A DNA stretch of 64,000 bases, from assembly GCA_003963305.1 (NCBI GenBank), contig RXJR01000005.1, forward strand, positions 100,007-164,006, given 5' to 3'. The notes under the pieces are model-generated. The model was not told the origin of the DNA. It did not search any database and saw nothing but the letters and a program-made list of their open reading frames with translations. This document shows, piece by piece, positions 42,592 to 51,856 of this stretch (position 1 is its first letter; every line of letters starts with the position of its first letter). The DNA comes from Candidatus Melainabacteria bacterium. GTDB lineage: Bacteria > Cyanobacteriota > Vampirovibrionia > Obscuribacterales > Obscuribacteraceae. The translations under genes were made by a program, and so were the position numbers.

Positions 42592-43251
42592 TTATGCAAT
42601 ACCGCTTGCTTCAGGTTTCAACCGTTCACCGGTAGCAATGAAGTAACTGCGTTTGGCGATAGACGCAGCCAGATCTCCCATGCGTTCGAGAAAGCGCCCG
42701 CCGAACAGAAACTGAGCGCGCATTTGTGCTCTGGCGGAATCTTGCGATCCCAGGTCAGAAAGCAGCTTCTTAGACAGAACGTCATCGAGATAATCGACCT
42801 GGCTGTCTCGCTTTAAAATCTCTTGTGCCTTTTGCGCTGAATCTGTGATGTAGCACAGCAGCACTTCCTGCACCATCTTGTGCACTACATCAGCCATCTC
42901 AGGCAGTTCAGCAGGCACGTCCAATTTGTCCTCGCGTGCCCATGAGCCGATTCTTGCCACTCTGTTGGCATGATCTGCCATGCGCTCGAACTTTTGGGCG
43001 ATCGTGGCACTGACAAACAAAGTGCGAATATCCTTCTCTTGCAGCATATCTTTCTCAAGCAAAAGATCCAGACATTTTTCCTCAATCTCGGTAAACATGC
43101 GATTAATAGCCACTTCCTGCTGCTCAATCTGCTCAAGATCCGCACTTGGATCTTTTCTGAGCATACGAAGCATCTGTTCGACGGTGCGTTCCACCAACCG
43201 ACCCAGAGTCAGTACATCTTCTTTGAAGAGCATTATCGCTTCGACTTTCAC
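42592..43251 (-). CDS. phoU: PhoU phosphate-signalling protein
   Basis: 219 residues from the GTG at 43249-43251, preceded by AGGAG seven bases upstream and placed 10 bases after the phoB stop; the longer reading would overlap phoB by 29 bases. Negative regulator linking the Pst transporter to PhoR. Two repeated three-helix bundles with the E(D)xxxD-type metal motifs, for example EQQEVAINRMFTEIEE and ERMADHANRVARIG, then FLERMGDLAASIAKR. No pstSCAB is in the window. Confidence 0.92.
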   Translation of the reverse strand: MKVEAIMLFKEDVLTLGRLVERTVEQMLRMLRKDPSADLEQIEQQEVAINRMFTEIEEKCLDLLLEKDMLQEKDIRTLFVSATIAQKFERMADHANRVARIGSWAREDKLDVPAELPEMADVVHKMVQEVLLCYITDSAQKAQEILKRDSQVDYLDDVLSKKLLSDLGSQDSARAQMRAQFLFGGRFLERMGDLAASIAKRSYFIATGERLKPEASGIA

Positions 43252-43261
43252 AGCACCACTC

Positions 43262-43984
43262 CTATTGACTGAGGTCTTTTGATTTTTCACCCGGTGGATT
43301 CAATCTATATCCAGAGCGGTGAACAGTTTCCAGTAATTGCGGATTTTTAGGATCCGCTTCCAACTTCTGCCTGAGCCAGCGAACGTGCACGGCAACTGTT
43401 TTCACATCGCCGGCAAAATCAGCTCCCCAGACTTGATTGAGCAGGGTTTCCGTTGATAGAGTCTTGCCGGCATTCTGCATGAGGGTTCGTAGCAGGCTAA
43501 ATTCCTTAGGCGACAAGTCGATTTGCTTGTTATGCCAGAGTAAAAGTTTGGCTTCGTTATCGAGCACAAGATCGCCAAGTTGGATGCGCGCGTTTTTGCC
43601 GCTTGCTTTTCCAGCCCTGCGCAACAGCGCTTGCACTCTGGCAAGCAGTTCGATGGCGCTGAACGGTTTAGCCAGATAATCATCGGCCCCGGCACTGAGT
43701 CCGGTGGCAACATCAGCCGGGCTGGATCGTCCAGTCAACATCAAAATCGGAACATCAGACGATCTTGAGCGAATCAATTTGCAGATTTCAGGACCAACCA
43801 TGTCGGGCAACATCCAGTCCAGAATGACGAGCGAAGGGGACAGTTCATCAAACTTGGCAAGCGCAACTTCGCCCCGGTTGAATGCCGTGACAGCAAAACC
43901 GTGTCTCTTCAAATTGAACTCAAGCGTGTCGATGATTGTTTCATCATCATCAACAAGCATCACTTTTTGTGCACTGGTGGTCAT
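43262..43984 (-). CDS. phoB: OmpR-family response regulator, PhoB-like
   Basis: 240 residues from the ATG at 43982-43984; the nine codons before it are not conserved. REC domain: MLVDDDET (acidic pair), phospho-acceptor in VILDWMLPD, Thr in LMLTGRSS and Lys in YLAKPFS. Winged-helix DNA-binding domain with LSPKEFSLLRTL and the recognition region KTVAVHVRWLRQKLE. Together with the kinase upstream (10 bases) and phoU downstream it forms a Pho-type regulatory set. Cytoplasmic, DNA-binding. Confidence 0.93.
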   Translation of the reverse strand: MTTSAQKVMLVDDDETIIDTLEFNLKRHGFAVTAFNRGEVALAKFDELSPSLVILDWMLPDMVGPEICKLIRSRSSDVPILMLTGRSSPADVATGLSAGADDYLAKPFSAIELLARVQALLRRAGKASGKNARIQLGDLVLDNEAKLLLWHNKQIDLSPKEFSLLRTLMQNAGKTLSTETLLNQVWGADFAGDVKTVAVHVRWLRQKLEADPKNPQLLETVHRSGYRLNPPGEKSKDLSQ

Positions 43985-43994
43985 TTCTTTTCTC

Positions 43995-44822
43995 TCAACG
44001 ACTGGCACCAACGCTTCGAGGCGATGGAAATTCTAACTGGAAGACAGAGCCGCGCCCTTCTTCGGAGATCACACTAATTTTAGCACCGTGCAAATCAGCT
44101 ATATGCTTCACGATTGATAATCCCAGTCCTGTACTGCCTCGTGATGCAGCCCGATCGATTCTATAAAAGCGCTGAAAGATCTTGGGAATCTCCTGGGCCG
44201 GCATGCCAATACCCGTGTCTTCCACTGAAAACATGCCTGGCTTGGCGCCTGACTTGATGGTGACGACACCGCCTTCAGGCGTGAATTTAATGGCATTTTC
44301 AACCAGGTTGAGAACGACTTGATCGAGCTGCTCAGGATTGGCATAGATATAGAATCCGCCCTCAACCTGCACATCAACGCGTATATTCTTTTCGGACGCT
44401 TGCTTTCTGGTCGTCTCAACGGCATAGTTGGCCCGCGCTTCCAGCGGCACCCAGAACTTAGAAACGTCGCGCCGAGAAGCGCTTTGTTCGACAGAGAGCA
44501 AATTAACAACAAGACTTTGCAGACGATCGATTTCGGTTTTGGCACGCGAGAGCATGCGCCTTGCCGTGGCCTCGTCTTCCAGAGCACCACCATCAAGCAA
44601 AGTCTCAATCAGCAACTTCAAATTAGCTATTGGTAATCGCAGTTCGTGAGAAGCTTCAGCAATCCAATCAGCATCTCGGACAGGCTCGCTCTGTGCCGGT
44701 TGTTTTACGGCGCCGTCGTCTTTCAGCGAAACTTCAACGCGAGCTTGTTTGGGCTGTTCAGCAACCTTAATCTCACTTCGCTTGTTTTTCTTGGACGCTT
44801 CGTTAGGCGGCTTATTACGCAT
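43995..44822 (-). CDS. Soluble sensor histidine kinase, PhoR-like
   Basis: 275 residues from the ATG at 44820-44822. Kinase core: H-box SHELRLP (Thr replaced by Leu), N-box NLVENAIKFTP, G1 DTGIGMP, F-box IFQRFYRID, G2 GSTGLGLSIVKH. There is no transmembrane segment, PAS or HAMP domain; the N-terminal 60 residues are Lys/Glu-rich and disordered. Most PhoR proteins have membrane segments and a PAS domain, so the input must be cytoplasmic or through a partner such as PhoU. Cotranscribed with phoB and phoU. Confidence 0.88.
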   Translation of the reverse strand: MRNKPPNEASKKNKRSEIKVAEQPKQARVEVSLKDDGAVKQPAQSEPVRDADWIAEASHELRLPIANLKLLIETLLDGGALEDEATARRMLSRAKTEIDRLQSLVVNLLSVEQSASRRDVSKFWVPLEARANYAVETTRKQASEKNIRVDVQVEGGFYIYANPEQLDQVVLNLVENAIKFTPEGGVVTIKSGAKPGMFSVEDTGIGMPAQEIPKIFQRFYRIDRAASRGSTGLGLSIVKHIADLHGAKISVISEEGRGSVFQLEFPSPRSVGASR

Positions 44823-44983
44823 ATCCAGTCCACGACTGACGTGCGTGCTAATAGTACCTGATGTACGAGCCAAAGCTGTCGAGTATTTTCAGATATCCAA
44901 CAACACTTCTTGACGGCAGGATCTAAAGAGATTCAAAGAGAGATACAATCGCCAGTCAATCGTTGCAATTGAGGAGACTGCTT

Positions 44984-46528
44984 GTGCCACCTGTAACTTT
45001 ATTGATTTTAGACGGCTGGGGATACACCGAAGAAAAGCGTGGTAACTCGATCAAAGCAGCGAAAACCCCCAACTACAGCAATATGCTGTCCAAATTTCCC
45101 AACAGCTTATTGCAGGCATCGGGCATCCACGTCGGTCTGCCTCCAGGTCTGATGGGCAACTCAGAAGTCGGTCATTTAACGATAGGCTCCGGACGTGTTG
45201 TTATTCAAAAACTGACTTTAATAAGCAACACCATCGCAGATGGCACTTTTTTCAGAAATCCTGTTCTGGCTCAAGCAGCCGAAGTTGCCAAAGCCCCGGG
45301 TAAGGCTTTGCATATTATCGGATTGGTCAGTGACGGATGCGTTCACTCAAGCCCGGACCATCTCGACGCCCTGATTGAACTGGCGAAACGCAACGGCGTC
45401 AATGAACTGGTGGTGCATCCGATTCTGGACGGACGCGACACGCCGCCGCGTTCGGCACTGCGATTCATGAGAGAACTGCAGGAAAAGCTTGCAGGCATAG
45501 GCAAAATCGGCGTTGTCTGCGGCAGATACTATGCCATGGACCGCGATAATCGCTGGGAGAGAATTGAAAAGTACTGGCGCGCCCTTGTTCTTGGTGATGC
45601 GCCGGCAGCAGAGTCGGCGACTAAAGCTGTCGAAGAGTCTTATGCCGAAAATCTCAACGATGAATTTGTGCTGCCTCGCATAGTTACAGCCAGACCAATT
45701 CAGGACGGAGACGCAGTGATTTGCTTCAACTTCCGACCAGATCGCGTCAGGCAGATAAGCCGAGCCCTGACTCAGGAGAACTTCGAACCATTTTTGCGGC
45801 CCGTCGTCCCCTCAGTTTTCTACGGCTGCATGACCGAATACGACAGTTCACTCAACATACCGGTGGCTTTCAACCCTTCGCAACTGCCTTCACAGGATAT
45901 AGACAACTCTCTGCCTGAGTGGATGTCGTGTCATCACAAAGCACAATTCCACACTGCAGAAACCGAGAAATATGCCCATGTCACTTATTTCCTTAATGGT
46001 GGCAAAGAGGCGGCATGCGATGAAGAAGTACGGCAGTTGGTTCCCTCTTTGAAAATCGCCACCTACGATCTGGCACCACAAATGCAAACGCCTCAGGTCT
46101 GCGAAGTCGCTTGTCAATCAATTGCCTCAGGCAAGTATCCTTTTATAGTTTTGAATTTCGCCAATCCTGATATGGTCGGTCACACAGGCATGCTCGAAGC
46201 CGCAGTAAACGCTATCGAATCAGTCGACGAAGCATTCGGCATGCTGCTCGAGGCGACCAGCGCTGCTCAGGGGTCACTTGTAATCACAGCGGATCATGGC
46301 AACTGCGAACAAATGATCGATTTGCGCACAGGGGAACCGCATACGGCTCACACCACCAACCCGGTACCACTTGTGGTGGCAGACTTTCAAGCCTCCGACC
46401 CGCTCGGCTTGAAAACCGGCACCAAATTAGGTGACGGCAGTTTAGCCGACGTAGCACCGACAGTCCTTGCTCTCATGGGCATGGAAAAGCCCAGACAAAT
46501 GACCGGTAATTCTCTTTTTAAAAGATAA
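44984..46528 (+). CDS. gpmI: 2,3-bisphosphoglycerate-independent phosphoglycerate mutase
   Basis: 514 residues from the GTG at 44984, chosen because AGGAG lies seven bases upstream and the product starts MPPVTLLILDGWG; the longer TTG reading adds only seven residues. Interconverts 3- and 2-phosphoglycerate. Two-metal phosphatase-type fold: DGWG start with metal Asp, GNSEVGHLTIG with the phospho-Ser, HPILDGRDTPPRSA, and the C-terminal NFANPDMVGHTG and TADHGNCEQM. The Mn2+ sites are intact. It stands alone and is divergent from the kinase gene. Confidence 0.95.
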   Translation: MPPVTLLILDGWGYTEEKRGNSIKAAKTPNYSNMLSKFPNSLLQASGIHVGLPPGLMGNSEVGHLTIGSGRVVIQKLTLISNTIADGTFFRNPVLAQAAEVAKAPGKALHIIGLVSDGCVHSSPDHLDALIELAKRNGVNELVVHPILDGRDTPPRSALRFMRELQEKLAGIGKIGVVCGRYYAMDRDNRWERIEKYWRALVLGDAPAAESATKAVEESYAENLNDEFVLPRIVTARPIQDGDAVICFNFRPDRVRQISRALTQENFEPFLRPVVPSVFYGCMTEYDSSLNIPVAFNPSQLPSQDIDNSLPEWMSCHHKAQFHTAETEKYAHVTYFLNGGKEAACDEEVRQLVPSLKIATYDLAPQMQTPQVCEVACQSIASGKYPFIVLNFANPDMVGHTGMLEAAVNAIESVDEAFGMLLEATSAAQGSLVITADHGNCEQMIDLRTGEPHTAHTTNPVPLVVADFQASDPLGLKTGTKLGDGSLADVAPTVLALMGMEKPRQMTGNSLFKR

Positions 46529-46866
46529 TCACCGTTAAAAATATTGCCTCTTAGCCGTCACTAAAAATTGACGGCCGGCGAATTTCTCTTTACAATCCGC
46601 CGCGCGTCAAGAGAATTCAGCCTTTGCGGCAATTTTGCCAATCGATATGAGTACATATGTAAGCAATCTTGTCGATATCGTTCCGCCGCGTGAATGCCAG
46701 GCGGAGACGTTACTTTAGCAGCAGATATGCATTCCAAGTGGTTTGACTCGGGTTCATTTAAATGTATAATTGCGGCCGTTCCAGAGTTGGCAAAAAGTTA
46801 CTAGTTTGCCTTTCGAATTACACAACGAACAATCTCATTAGGCAAAGAAGGAGACGATCAGACTTT
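46529..46866 (+). other. Gap with a promoter for the threonine-rich lipoprotein
   Basis: 338 bases without a gene. Contains a GCCGTCA/TGACGGC stem (46554-46575) shortly after gpmI, probably not followed by a T run, and a clear sigma-70 promoter at 46743-46770. Confidence 0.55.
46743..46770 (+). promoter_or_regulatory. Sigma-70 promoter upstream of the lipoprotein gene
   Basis: TTGACT (46743-46748), 16-base spacer, TATAAT (46765-46770). Transcription would start near 46777, giving a leader of about 90 bases before the ATG at 46867. Confidence 0.65.
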
Positions 46867-47100
46867 ATGACTTCGAAATTCCAAACCATCGCCCTTGCTG
46901 CGGCTAGCTTCGCACTCGTAGCTTCATTGGCGGCATGTGGCGGTTCTTCAGAAACCTCTACAACAACCACGACAAGCACAACGACAGCTACGCCTGACGC
47001 AACTGCGACTTCCACTTCAACTACCACCACCACTGGTGCACCAGCAACTACAACTGGTACAACAACAAGCACCAGCACAGCAACAACAACTACCCCGTAG
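46867..47100 (+). CDS. Threonine-rich small lipoprotein
   Basis: 77 residues from the ATG at 46867. Lipoprotein signal peptide with lipobox LAAC (SLAACGG), so the mature protein starts at Cys near residue 24 and would be lipidated. The 54-residue mature part is almost entirely Thr, Ser, Ala and Gly/Pro, with runs such as TSTTTATPDATATSTST, typical of O-glycosylated or flexible surface peptides. AAGGAG lies 13 bases before the ATG, longer than usual. The Val-rich minus-strand reading is the complement of the ACA/ACT codons and was rejected. Function unknown. Confidence 0.7.
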   Translation: MTSKFQTIALAAASFALVASLAACGGSSETSTTTTTSTTTATPDATATSTSTTTTTGAPATTTGTTTSTSTATTTTP

Positions 47101-47137
47101 TTTTGTCGCACTGGTAATCTGAATAATCAGGTTTCTT

Positions 47138-47170
47138 AGCCACTCTTTGGTTAACCAGAGAGTGGCTTTG
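47138..47170 (+). terminator. Hairpin after the lipoprotein gene
   Basis: AGCCACTCT pairs with AGAGTGGCT, with the palindrome TGGTTAACCA in the loop, followed by a short TTTG. It lies 38 bases after the stop codon. Confidence 0.6.
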
Positions 47171-47190
47171 CACATTATAATTTCAAGCAT

Positions 47191-48267
47191 ATGGCAATTT
47201 CAGGTGTACCGATGCTCGTCTTGAACGCAACAGACAAAAACTCACGCTCCGGCTATAACGGCAGGTTGGCAGCCAAACTGGCTCTCATTATCGGAATGAC
47301 GACCGGAGCAACTGTAAACTTGCCCGGTTTCGCTCAGACGGAAGCGCAGGCTTTACCGGGTCTCATGCCTCAGACGCAAGTGATGCCGACAGCGCCTTCA
47401 GCTCAGCCAATCGTACCGAGCCCCGCGCCCCTGGCACAGCCTGCGGTGCCGCCCACTCCGGCTTCACCTCTCTCCTTTCTGGACATCAGCAACGGTGGAT
47501 TCGGTAAAGTCGATCTGGAGATTGACAACGCTCGTTTGCAAAATTCATCAATCGACAAGATGCGTATCATCGCCTCAGACCTTGATATGAAGGCCGGCAC
47601 GCTGAAAGGGCTGAACATAACCGTGACGGGCGGGCATTTCCCAATGTTCGTTTTCGACCAGTTGAACCTGAACTCCGCTATCGACATGTCTTTTGACCCC
47701 GTGGCGATGAAGAACGACAAAGTTTTGCAGTTCAAAACCCCAGTAGAAGCGGAAGTGTCAGCCGTAATCAGTCAGCAAAGCCTGAATGCATTTCTTGGCG
47801 CCCCTCAGACTCTGGAGAAACTTTCAGTTACTGCCAATAAAAAGGTCGGCATGATCGCCAGCTTGCTGGGCGCAAATGCCTCCAATTTTGGTATCACCTT
47901 GAGCAACGCCAATGTGACACTGCAAAAGCAGAATCGCGTTTCAATCACCACCGATGCCAATATTGGTCTGGGGACAGGTTCAATGCCCATGCCGCTTGAA
48001 CTGAATGCCAGATTGGGTCTGGAAAACGGTTGGATCGCAGTGAGCGATACGCACCTGAACACCAACGGCAGCGAAATCTCACCCACTTTGTCTGAAATGC
48101 TCGTCAAAAAAGTGAATGGTCTGGCAGCATGGGGCAGCAAATCTGATGATATTCAGTTCAGCTTCACTGACATGAAAGTCGTGCCAGGCAAGCAGTTTAG
48201 CCTCAAAGGCACAGCCAAGATCAGTCGCTTGCGCTTCGGTCAACAAGGGCCGGCAGCGACTGAATAA
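47191..48267 (+). CDS. DUF2993-like exported protein
   Basis: 358 residues. After an N-terminal hydrophobic stretch (LAAKLALIIGMTTGATVNLPGFA, near residues 30-52) and a Pro/Ala/Gln linker (residues 55-95), the remaining 260 residues resemble the DUF2993/LmeA-type fold: VDLEIDNARLQNSSIDKMRIIASDLDMKAGTLKG (in two blocks), VEAEVSAVISQQSLNAFL and SVTANKKVGMIAS. DUF2993 proteins are common in cyanobacteria, bind lipids and act in the envelope. Assignment is by pattern and not proven. It is probably exported. No operon partner. Confidence 0.65.
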   Translation: MAISGVPMLVLNATDKNSRSGYNGRLAAKLALIIGMTTGATVNLPGFAQTEAQALPGLMPQTQVMPTAPSAQPIVPSPAPLAQPAVPPTPASPLSFLDISNGGFGKVDLEIDNARLQNSSIDKMRIIASDLDMKAGTLKGLNITVTGGHFPMFVFDQLNLNSAIDMSFDPVAMKNDKVLQFKTPVEAEVSAVISQQSLNAFLGAPQTLEKLSVTANKKVGMIASLLGANASNFGITLSNANVTLQKQNRVSITTDANIGLGTGSMPMPLELNARLGLENGWIAVSDTHLNTNGSEISPTLSEMLVKKVNGLAAWGSKSDDIQFSFTDMKVVPGKQFSLKGTAKISRLRFGQQGPAATE

Positions 48268-48367
48268 TTCTGGCCCATATACTTAAGGGATGTTAGGGGG
48301 TTATTCTAAGATGGTTCGGCAGGAAACTGACGAAATTGAAATGGGAATCAACTTCAGCAGAAAGTGA

Positions 48368-49099
48368 GTGTGGATGCATCGGCGGCGCGACAATCGGCAA
48401 TGGGATCAGCTCAGACCGATAAAATTCACCAGGCACTTTACTAAAAACGCCGACGGCTCAGTGCTCGTCGAGTTCGGCGACACCAAGGTTTTCACTACCG
48501 CTAAGATCGAAGAAAGAGTGCCCGCATTCTTGCTTGGCAAAGGCGAAGGCTGGATTACAGCTGAGTACTCTCTTCTTCCAGGCTCCACCTTGCAGCGCTC
48601 CCAGCGCGAAGTGACACGCGGACAGCCCTCAGGCCGCACCAACGAAATTCAAAGGCTAATCGGCCGCTGTATGCGAGCCGTGGTCGACCGGCGAGCCCTT
48701 GGTGAACGAACGATTACGCTCGATTGTGATGTTCTTCAAGCCGATGGTGGCACCAGAGTTGCCGCAATCAGCGGTGGTTTTCTGGCTTTATATGACGCCC
48801 TTCTGAAACTGCGAAAATCAGGTGTCTGGGATGATTTGCCACTGCTCGAACACATGGCAGCAGTGAGCGTCTGCCAGATCAACAACCAGATTCTCCTTGA
48901 TCCCAACTATCAGGAAGACTCACAGGCAGAAATGGACAGCAACATAGTTCTTACCGAATCCGGAAAGATTCTGGAACTGCAAATCACTGCCGAATCCAAA
49001 CCATTCGACAACAATAAGTTGCCTGATCTGATGGCAGTTGCCGAAAAGGGCGTCAAAGAAATTATCGCCATGCAATATTCGGCTCTCAAACAGCGCTGA
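48368..49099 (+). CDS. rph: Ribonuclease PH
   Basis: 243 residues. Phosphorolytic 3'-5' exoribonuclease that trims tRNA 3' ends. Motifs of the family: FTKNADGSVLVEFGDTKVF, VTRGQPSGRTNEIQRLIGRCMRAVVD (two blocks with the phosphate-binding Arg/Thr), TITLDCDVLQADGGTRVAAISGGF, and DSNIVLTESGKILELQ. Start GTG at 48368 or ATG at 48374. A terminator lies at 49226-49258. The gene stands alone; rdgB, which often follows rph, is not here. Confidence 0.95.
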   Translation: MWMHRRRDNRQWDQLRPIKFTRHFTKNADGSVLVEFGDTKVFTTAKIEERVPAFLLGKGEGWITAEYSLLPGSTLQRSQREVTRGQPSGRTNEIQRLIGRCMRAVVDRRALGERTITLDCDVLQADGGTRVAAISGGFLALYDALLKLRKSGVWDDLPLLEHMAAVSVCQINNQILLDPNYQEDSQAEMDSNIVLTESGKILELQITAESKPFDNNKLPDLMAVAEKGVKEIIAMQYSALKQR

Positions 49100-49225
49100 A
49101 TCGAGTCGTTTTTCCAAACTCTGCCAGGCTGTGAAATAGGCAACGATAGCGAGCGGATATTTTCAGTAACTTAAAATTGCGGCTAATTTTGGCGCGCAAT
49201 CTTTGTTCATTCATCATTGAGACTA

Positions 49226-49258
49226 GCCTGCCGCATGCCTTACGGCTGGCGTGTTTTT
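49226..49258 (+). terminator. Terminator downstream of rph
   Basis: GCCTGCCG pairs with CGGCTGGC (one T-T mismatch) around a 9-base loop, followed by GTGTTTTT. It is 127 bases after the rph stop. Confidence 0.55.
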
Positions 49259-49369
49259 GGCCCATATCCATTACGAACTAAAATTTATGTTCAGCGCTTC
49301 TGACAACGGCTACCGTACGCGTACACTAGAGGTCAAGAGCGGGTCCGAAACAGGAATCACTGGAGCAAA

Positions 49370-50908
49370 ATGGGCAGTGCTGGATTCAATCCAATAAGCG
49401 AAGCGTTTAGCGACGTCACCGCGGGCAAGATCATTGTCTCCTGGTGGCGAGTCTTCTGGCGAATCCAGAGAATTCAAGGCTACAAAGCCGCTCTCAGAGT
49501 CTTTCCAATCGTGTGGATGATTATCTACGCCGTGCGTGGCTTTTCCAAGCATCACACACAAGAGTTCGAGCGCATGAAAGATCGCTCCGACGATCGCGAT
49601 CCTGAAGAGATCGCTCTGACTAGCGAACAATATGACGAGCTTCGTATTCTCGGTCGCAAACTTTGCAAGCAATTAAACGATTTAGGTCCGACCTTCGTAA
49701 AAATAGGTCAGACACTCTCCACACGAGCCGACCTGGTGCCTCTGCCGGCTATGCTCGAACTGGCGGTACTGCAAGAGAATGTCGAGTCTTTCCCGACTGC
49801 GGAAGCCAGAGAAATTATCGCCCGCGAGTTGGGCGGCGCGCCTGAAGAGCTGTACGCGGAGTTTGACTCGGTCCCGATTGCGGCAGCCAGCCTTTCTCAA
49901 GCATATAAAGCCGTTCTGAAAGACGGAAGAGATGTCGTCGTCAAAGTCCAGAGACCCGGACTGCCCAATCTGATTGCTGCTGACGTGCAGGTTTTGGCTG
50001 CCGTTGCAGATGAGGTCATGAACTATCCAAGCCTCTGCCGGCACACGGACTGGCCTGGTGTTGTCGACGAATTCGCCCGCACCACCTTTGAAGAAATAGA
50101 CTACATTCGCGAGGGTCGCAACGCCGACAGATTCAGGCACAACTTCCGAAACGCCGACCACATCTGCATTCCACGTATCGTCTGGAAACTGACAGGCCGA
50201 CGCGTCCTCACTATCGAATACATCCCGGGCACTCGCATAACCGATCTAAACGCGATTCGTGAAAGCGGCATGACACCTGATGAAGTCACCAAGATCGGAG
50301 CCAACTTCTATTTGCGTCAGTTGCTGGAAGACGGGTTCTTCCATGCCGATCCGCATCCTGGAAACATGCGCCTGATGCCGGACGGTCGCATAGGTATCTT
50401 CGACTTCGGCATGGTCGGCAGACTGACTCCAGAGCTGAAACAGCATCTGGTCAGCGCCCTGGTCCACGTTATCCAACGTGACTATCGCGGTCTCATCGAT
50501 GACTTTGTCGGCATGGGCTTCTTGAGCGATGATGTAGACAGAGACGCTCTGTTCGCCGACCTGTCACCTATAGTCGAAGCTCGTTTTGCCGATGGTATGA
50601 ACAAAGTGCGGTTCAGAAAGATGCTCTTCGACTTTTCGGAAGTCTGCTATCGCTATCCGTTCCGCCTGCCGACTGACTTTACCTATGTAATGCGAGCCTT
50701 GCTGACGCTCGAGGGCGTTGCTCTGTCGATCAACCCACAGTTCAACTTCATCGACGCCGCTATGCCATATGCTCAGAGGCTGGTGCTCAAGAATAACGCC
50801 ATCATTGGCAATGCCATCGTCAAAGAAGTCTTCACTGAAGGGAAATTCAATCCCCACGCGGCTATTAAGCTCTTCAAAGCAGCGGCGAAACTCTCGAGTA
50901 TCGTCTAG
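49370..50908 (+). CDS. AarF/ABC1/UbiB-family protein kinase-like protein
   Basis: 512 residues. Conserved family block FVKIGQTLSTRADLVP (KxGQ), QENVESFPTAEAREI, the Ala-rich A-loop PIAAASLSQAYKAV, VQRPGLPNLIAADV, and the catalytic and metal motifs FFHADPHPGNM and IFDFGMVG. This class functions in quinone synthesis or lipid homeostasis and has a C-terminal hydrophobic tail. Here the tail is hydrophilic (HAAIKLFKAAAKLSS), so a membrane anchor is not obvious, though a hydrophobic helix near residue 45-55 is present. No ubi genes are adjacent. GGAG lies four bases before the ATG. Confidence 0.92.
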   Translation: MGSAGFNPISEAFSDVTAGKIIVSWWRVFWRIQRIQGYKAALRVFPIVWMIIYAVRGFSKHHTQEFERMKDRSDDRDPEEIALTSEQYDELRILGRKLCKQLNDLGPTFVKIGQTLSTRADLVPLPAMLELAVLQENVESFPTAEAREIIARELGGAPEELYAEFDSVPIAAASLSQAYKAVLKDGRDVVVKVQRPGLPNLIAADVQVLAAVADEVMNYPSLCRHTDWPGVVDEFARTTFEEIDYIREGRNADRFRHNFRNADHICIPRIVWKLTGRRVLTIEYIPGTRITDLNAIRESGMTPDEVTKIGANFYLRQLLEDGFFHADPHPGNMRLMPDGRIGIFDFGMVGRLTPELKQHLVSALVHVIQRDYRGLIDDFVGMGFLSDDVDRDALFADLSPIVEARFADGMNKVRFRKMLFDFSEVCYRYPFRLPTDFTYVMRALLTLEGVALSINPQFNFIDAAMPYAQRLVLKNNAIIGNAIVKEVFTEGKFNPHAAIKLFKAAAKLSSIV

Positions 50909-51177
50909 GTGATCGAATACTTATCCAAGAATTTGTTTCACATAGTTGCATTCCCTTGCACACTCTTCATACTGATGTAATAATTCCAGTGCGTCAAAAA
51001 CGACACTACATCGGCGACCTATGGTGAAATCACCACTAAGGGCGGCGGATAGCGATTAAATCGACTGGAGTTTTTCGGAATCAGGCATATCATAGGTTTC
51101 GAGCCGTCAGCGGGCTCGGTAGGTTACTGAAGAGGTCTCTTGAGAGATCTCGCACGACCAGGTAACGATACGAAAAT

Positions 51178-51780
51178 ATGGCGTTAAGCTTAACCTCAAA
51201 CCACACCGGACATGCGACAGAAACTTGCGTTCACTGCTCGACAGCGCTGGAAATTACTGCCAGATTTTGCGGTGAATGTGGAGCCCCCGGCAGACAGCGC
51301 CAATCTACCAGTCAAAACGAACACCGAACCTTTGCTCAATCATTTGCAGCCCACCGCACCCCCGGCATGATGGTGCAGTCGGCGGACCACGCAACCGGCG
51401 TCAAGACACAGTTATTGCAGAGAGCGCCGCAGAAAACACCGAATTTCGCCAAGCCGAAGAACGATGTGCCCCAGGAACTCAAAGACGAGCTTGCTAAGCT
51501 GATTGTGCTCCTGGCCCGAGAAAGACTTTTCCTCTACATGCACTGCGGTATCTTTCTTACGGCCAATCTTTTCGGATTCTATGTGGCGATGCGCTGCTAC
51601 AACGGCTTCATCGGCGATGAAATGAGCAAGCTGATGATGGCAATGACACCTCTTCTCTTTATAAACGCTATTGCGTTGGCCTGCCTGGCTCCTATCAAAG
51701 GCACAAAGCGCGAGATTGCGCGGTTGAAAGAACAACTCACATACGTCAAGTTTCAAATTGAATATCGGAACGTGTTTTAG
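51178..51780 (+). CDS. Zinc-ribbon protein with two membrane helices
   Basis: 200 residues. Zinc ribbon: CVHC near residue 18 and CGECGAPG 14 residues later. Two hydrophobic stretches, LYMHCGIFLTANLFGFYVAM and LMMAMTPLLFINAIALACLA, lie near residues 118-137 and 158-177. A hydrophilic tail ends the protein. The arrangement (zinc ribbon, disordered linker, membrane) resembles the protein at 29972, which has one helix and a Lys/Ala tail. Zinc-ribbon domains often bind nucleic acid or other proteins. Family not recognised. The gene stands alone upstream of the minisatellite. Confidence 0.65.
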   Translation: MALSLTSNHTGHATETCVHCSTALEITARFCGECGAPGRQRQSTSQNEHRTFAQSFAAHRTPGMMVQSADHATGVKTQLLQRAPQKTPNFAKPKNDVPQELKDELAKLIVLLARERLFLYMHCGIFLTANLFGFYVAMRCYNGFIGDEMSKLMMAMTPLLFINAIALACLAPIKGTKREIARLKEQLTYVKFQIEYRNVF

Positions 51781-51856
51781 CCACAATTAGTCACGGCTGA
51801 AACGAATCTGGATGCTGCCACAACTGAAGCTGTGGTGATCTCTCATGTGTAATCCG

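Noticed and set aside
46818..47111. Val-rich minus-strand reading frame
   Set aside because: It is the complement of the ACA/ACT threonine codons of the lipoprotein; composition is an artefact.
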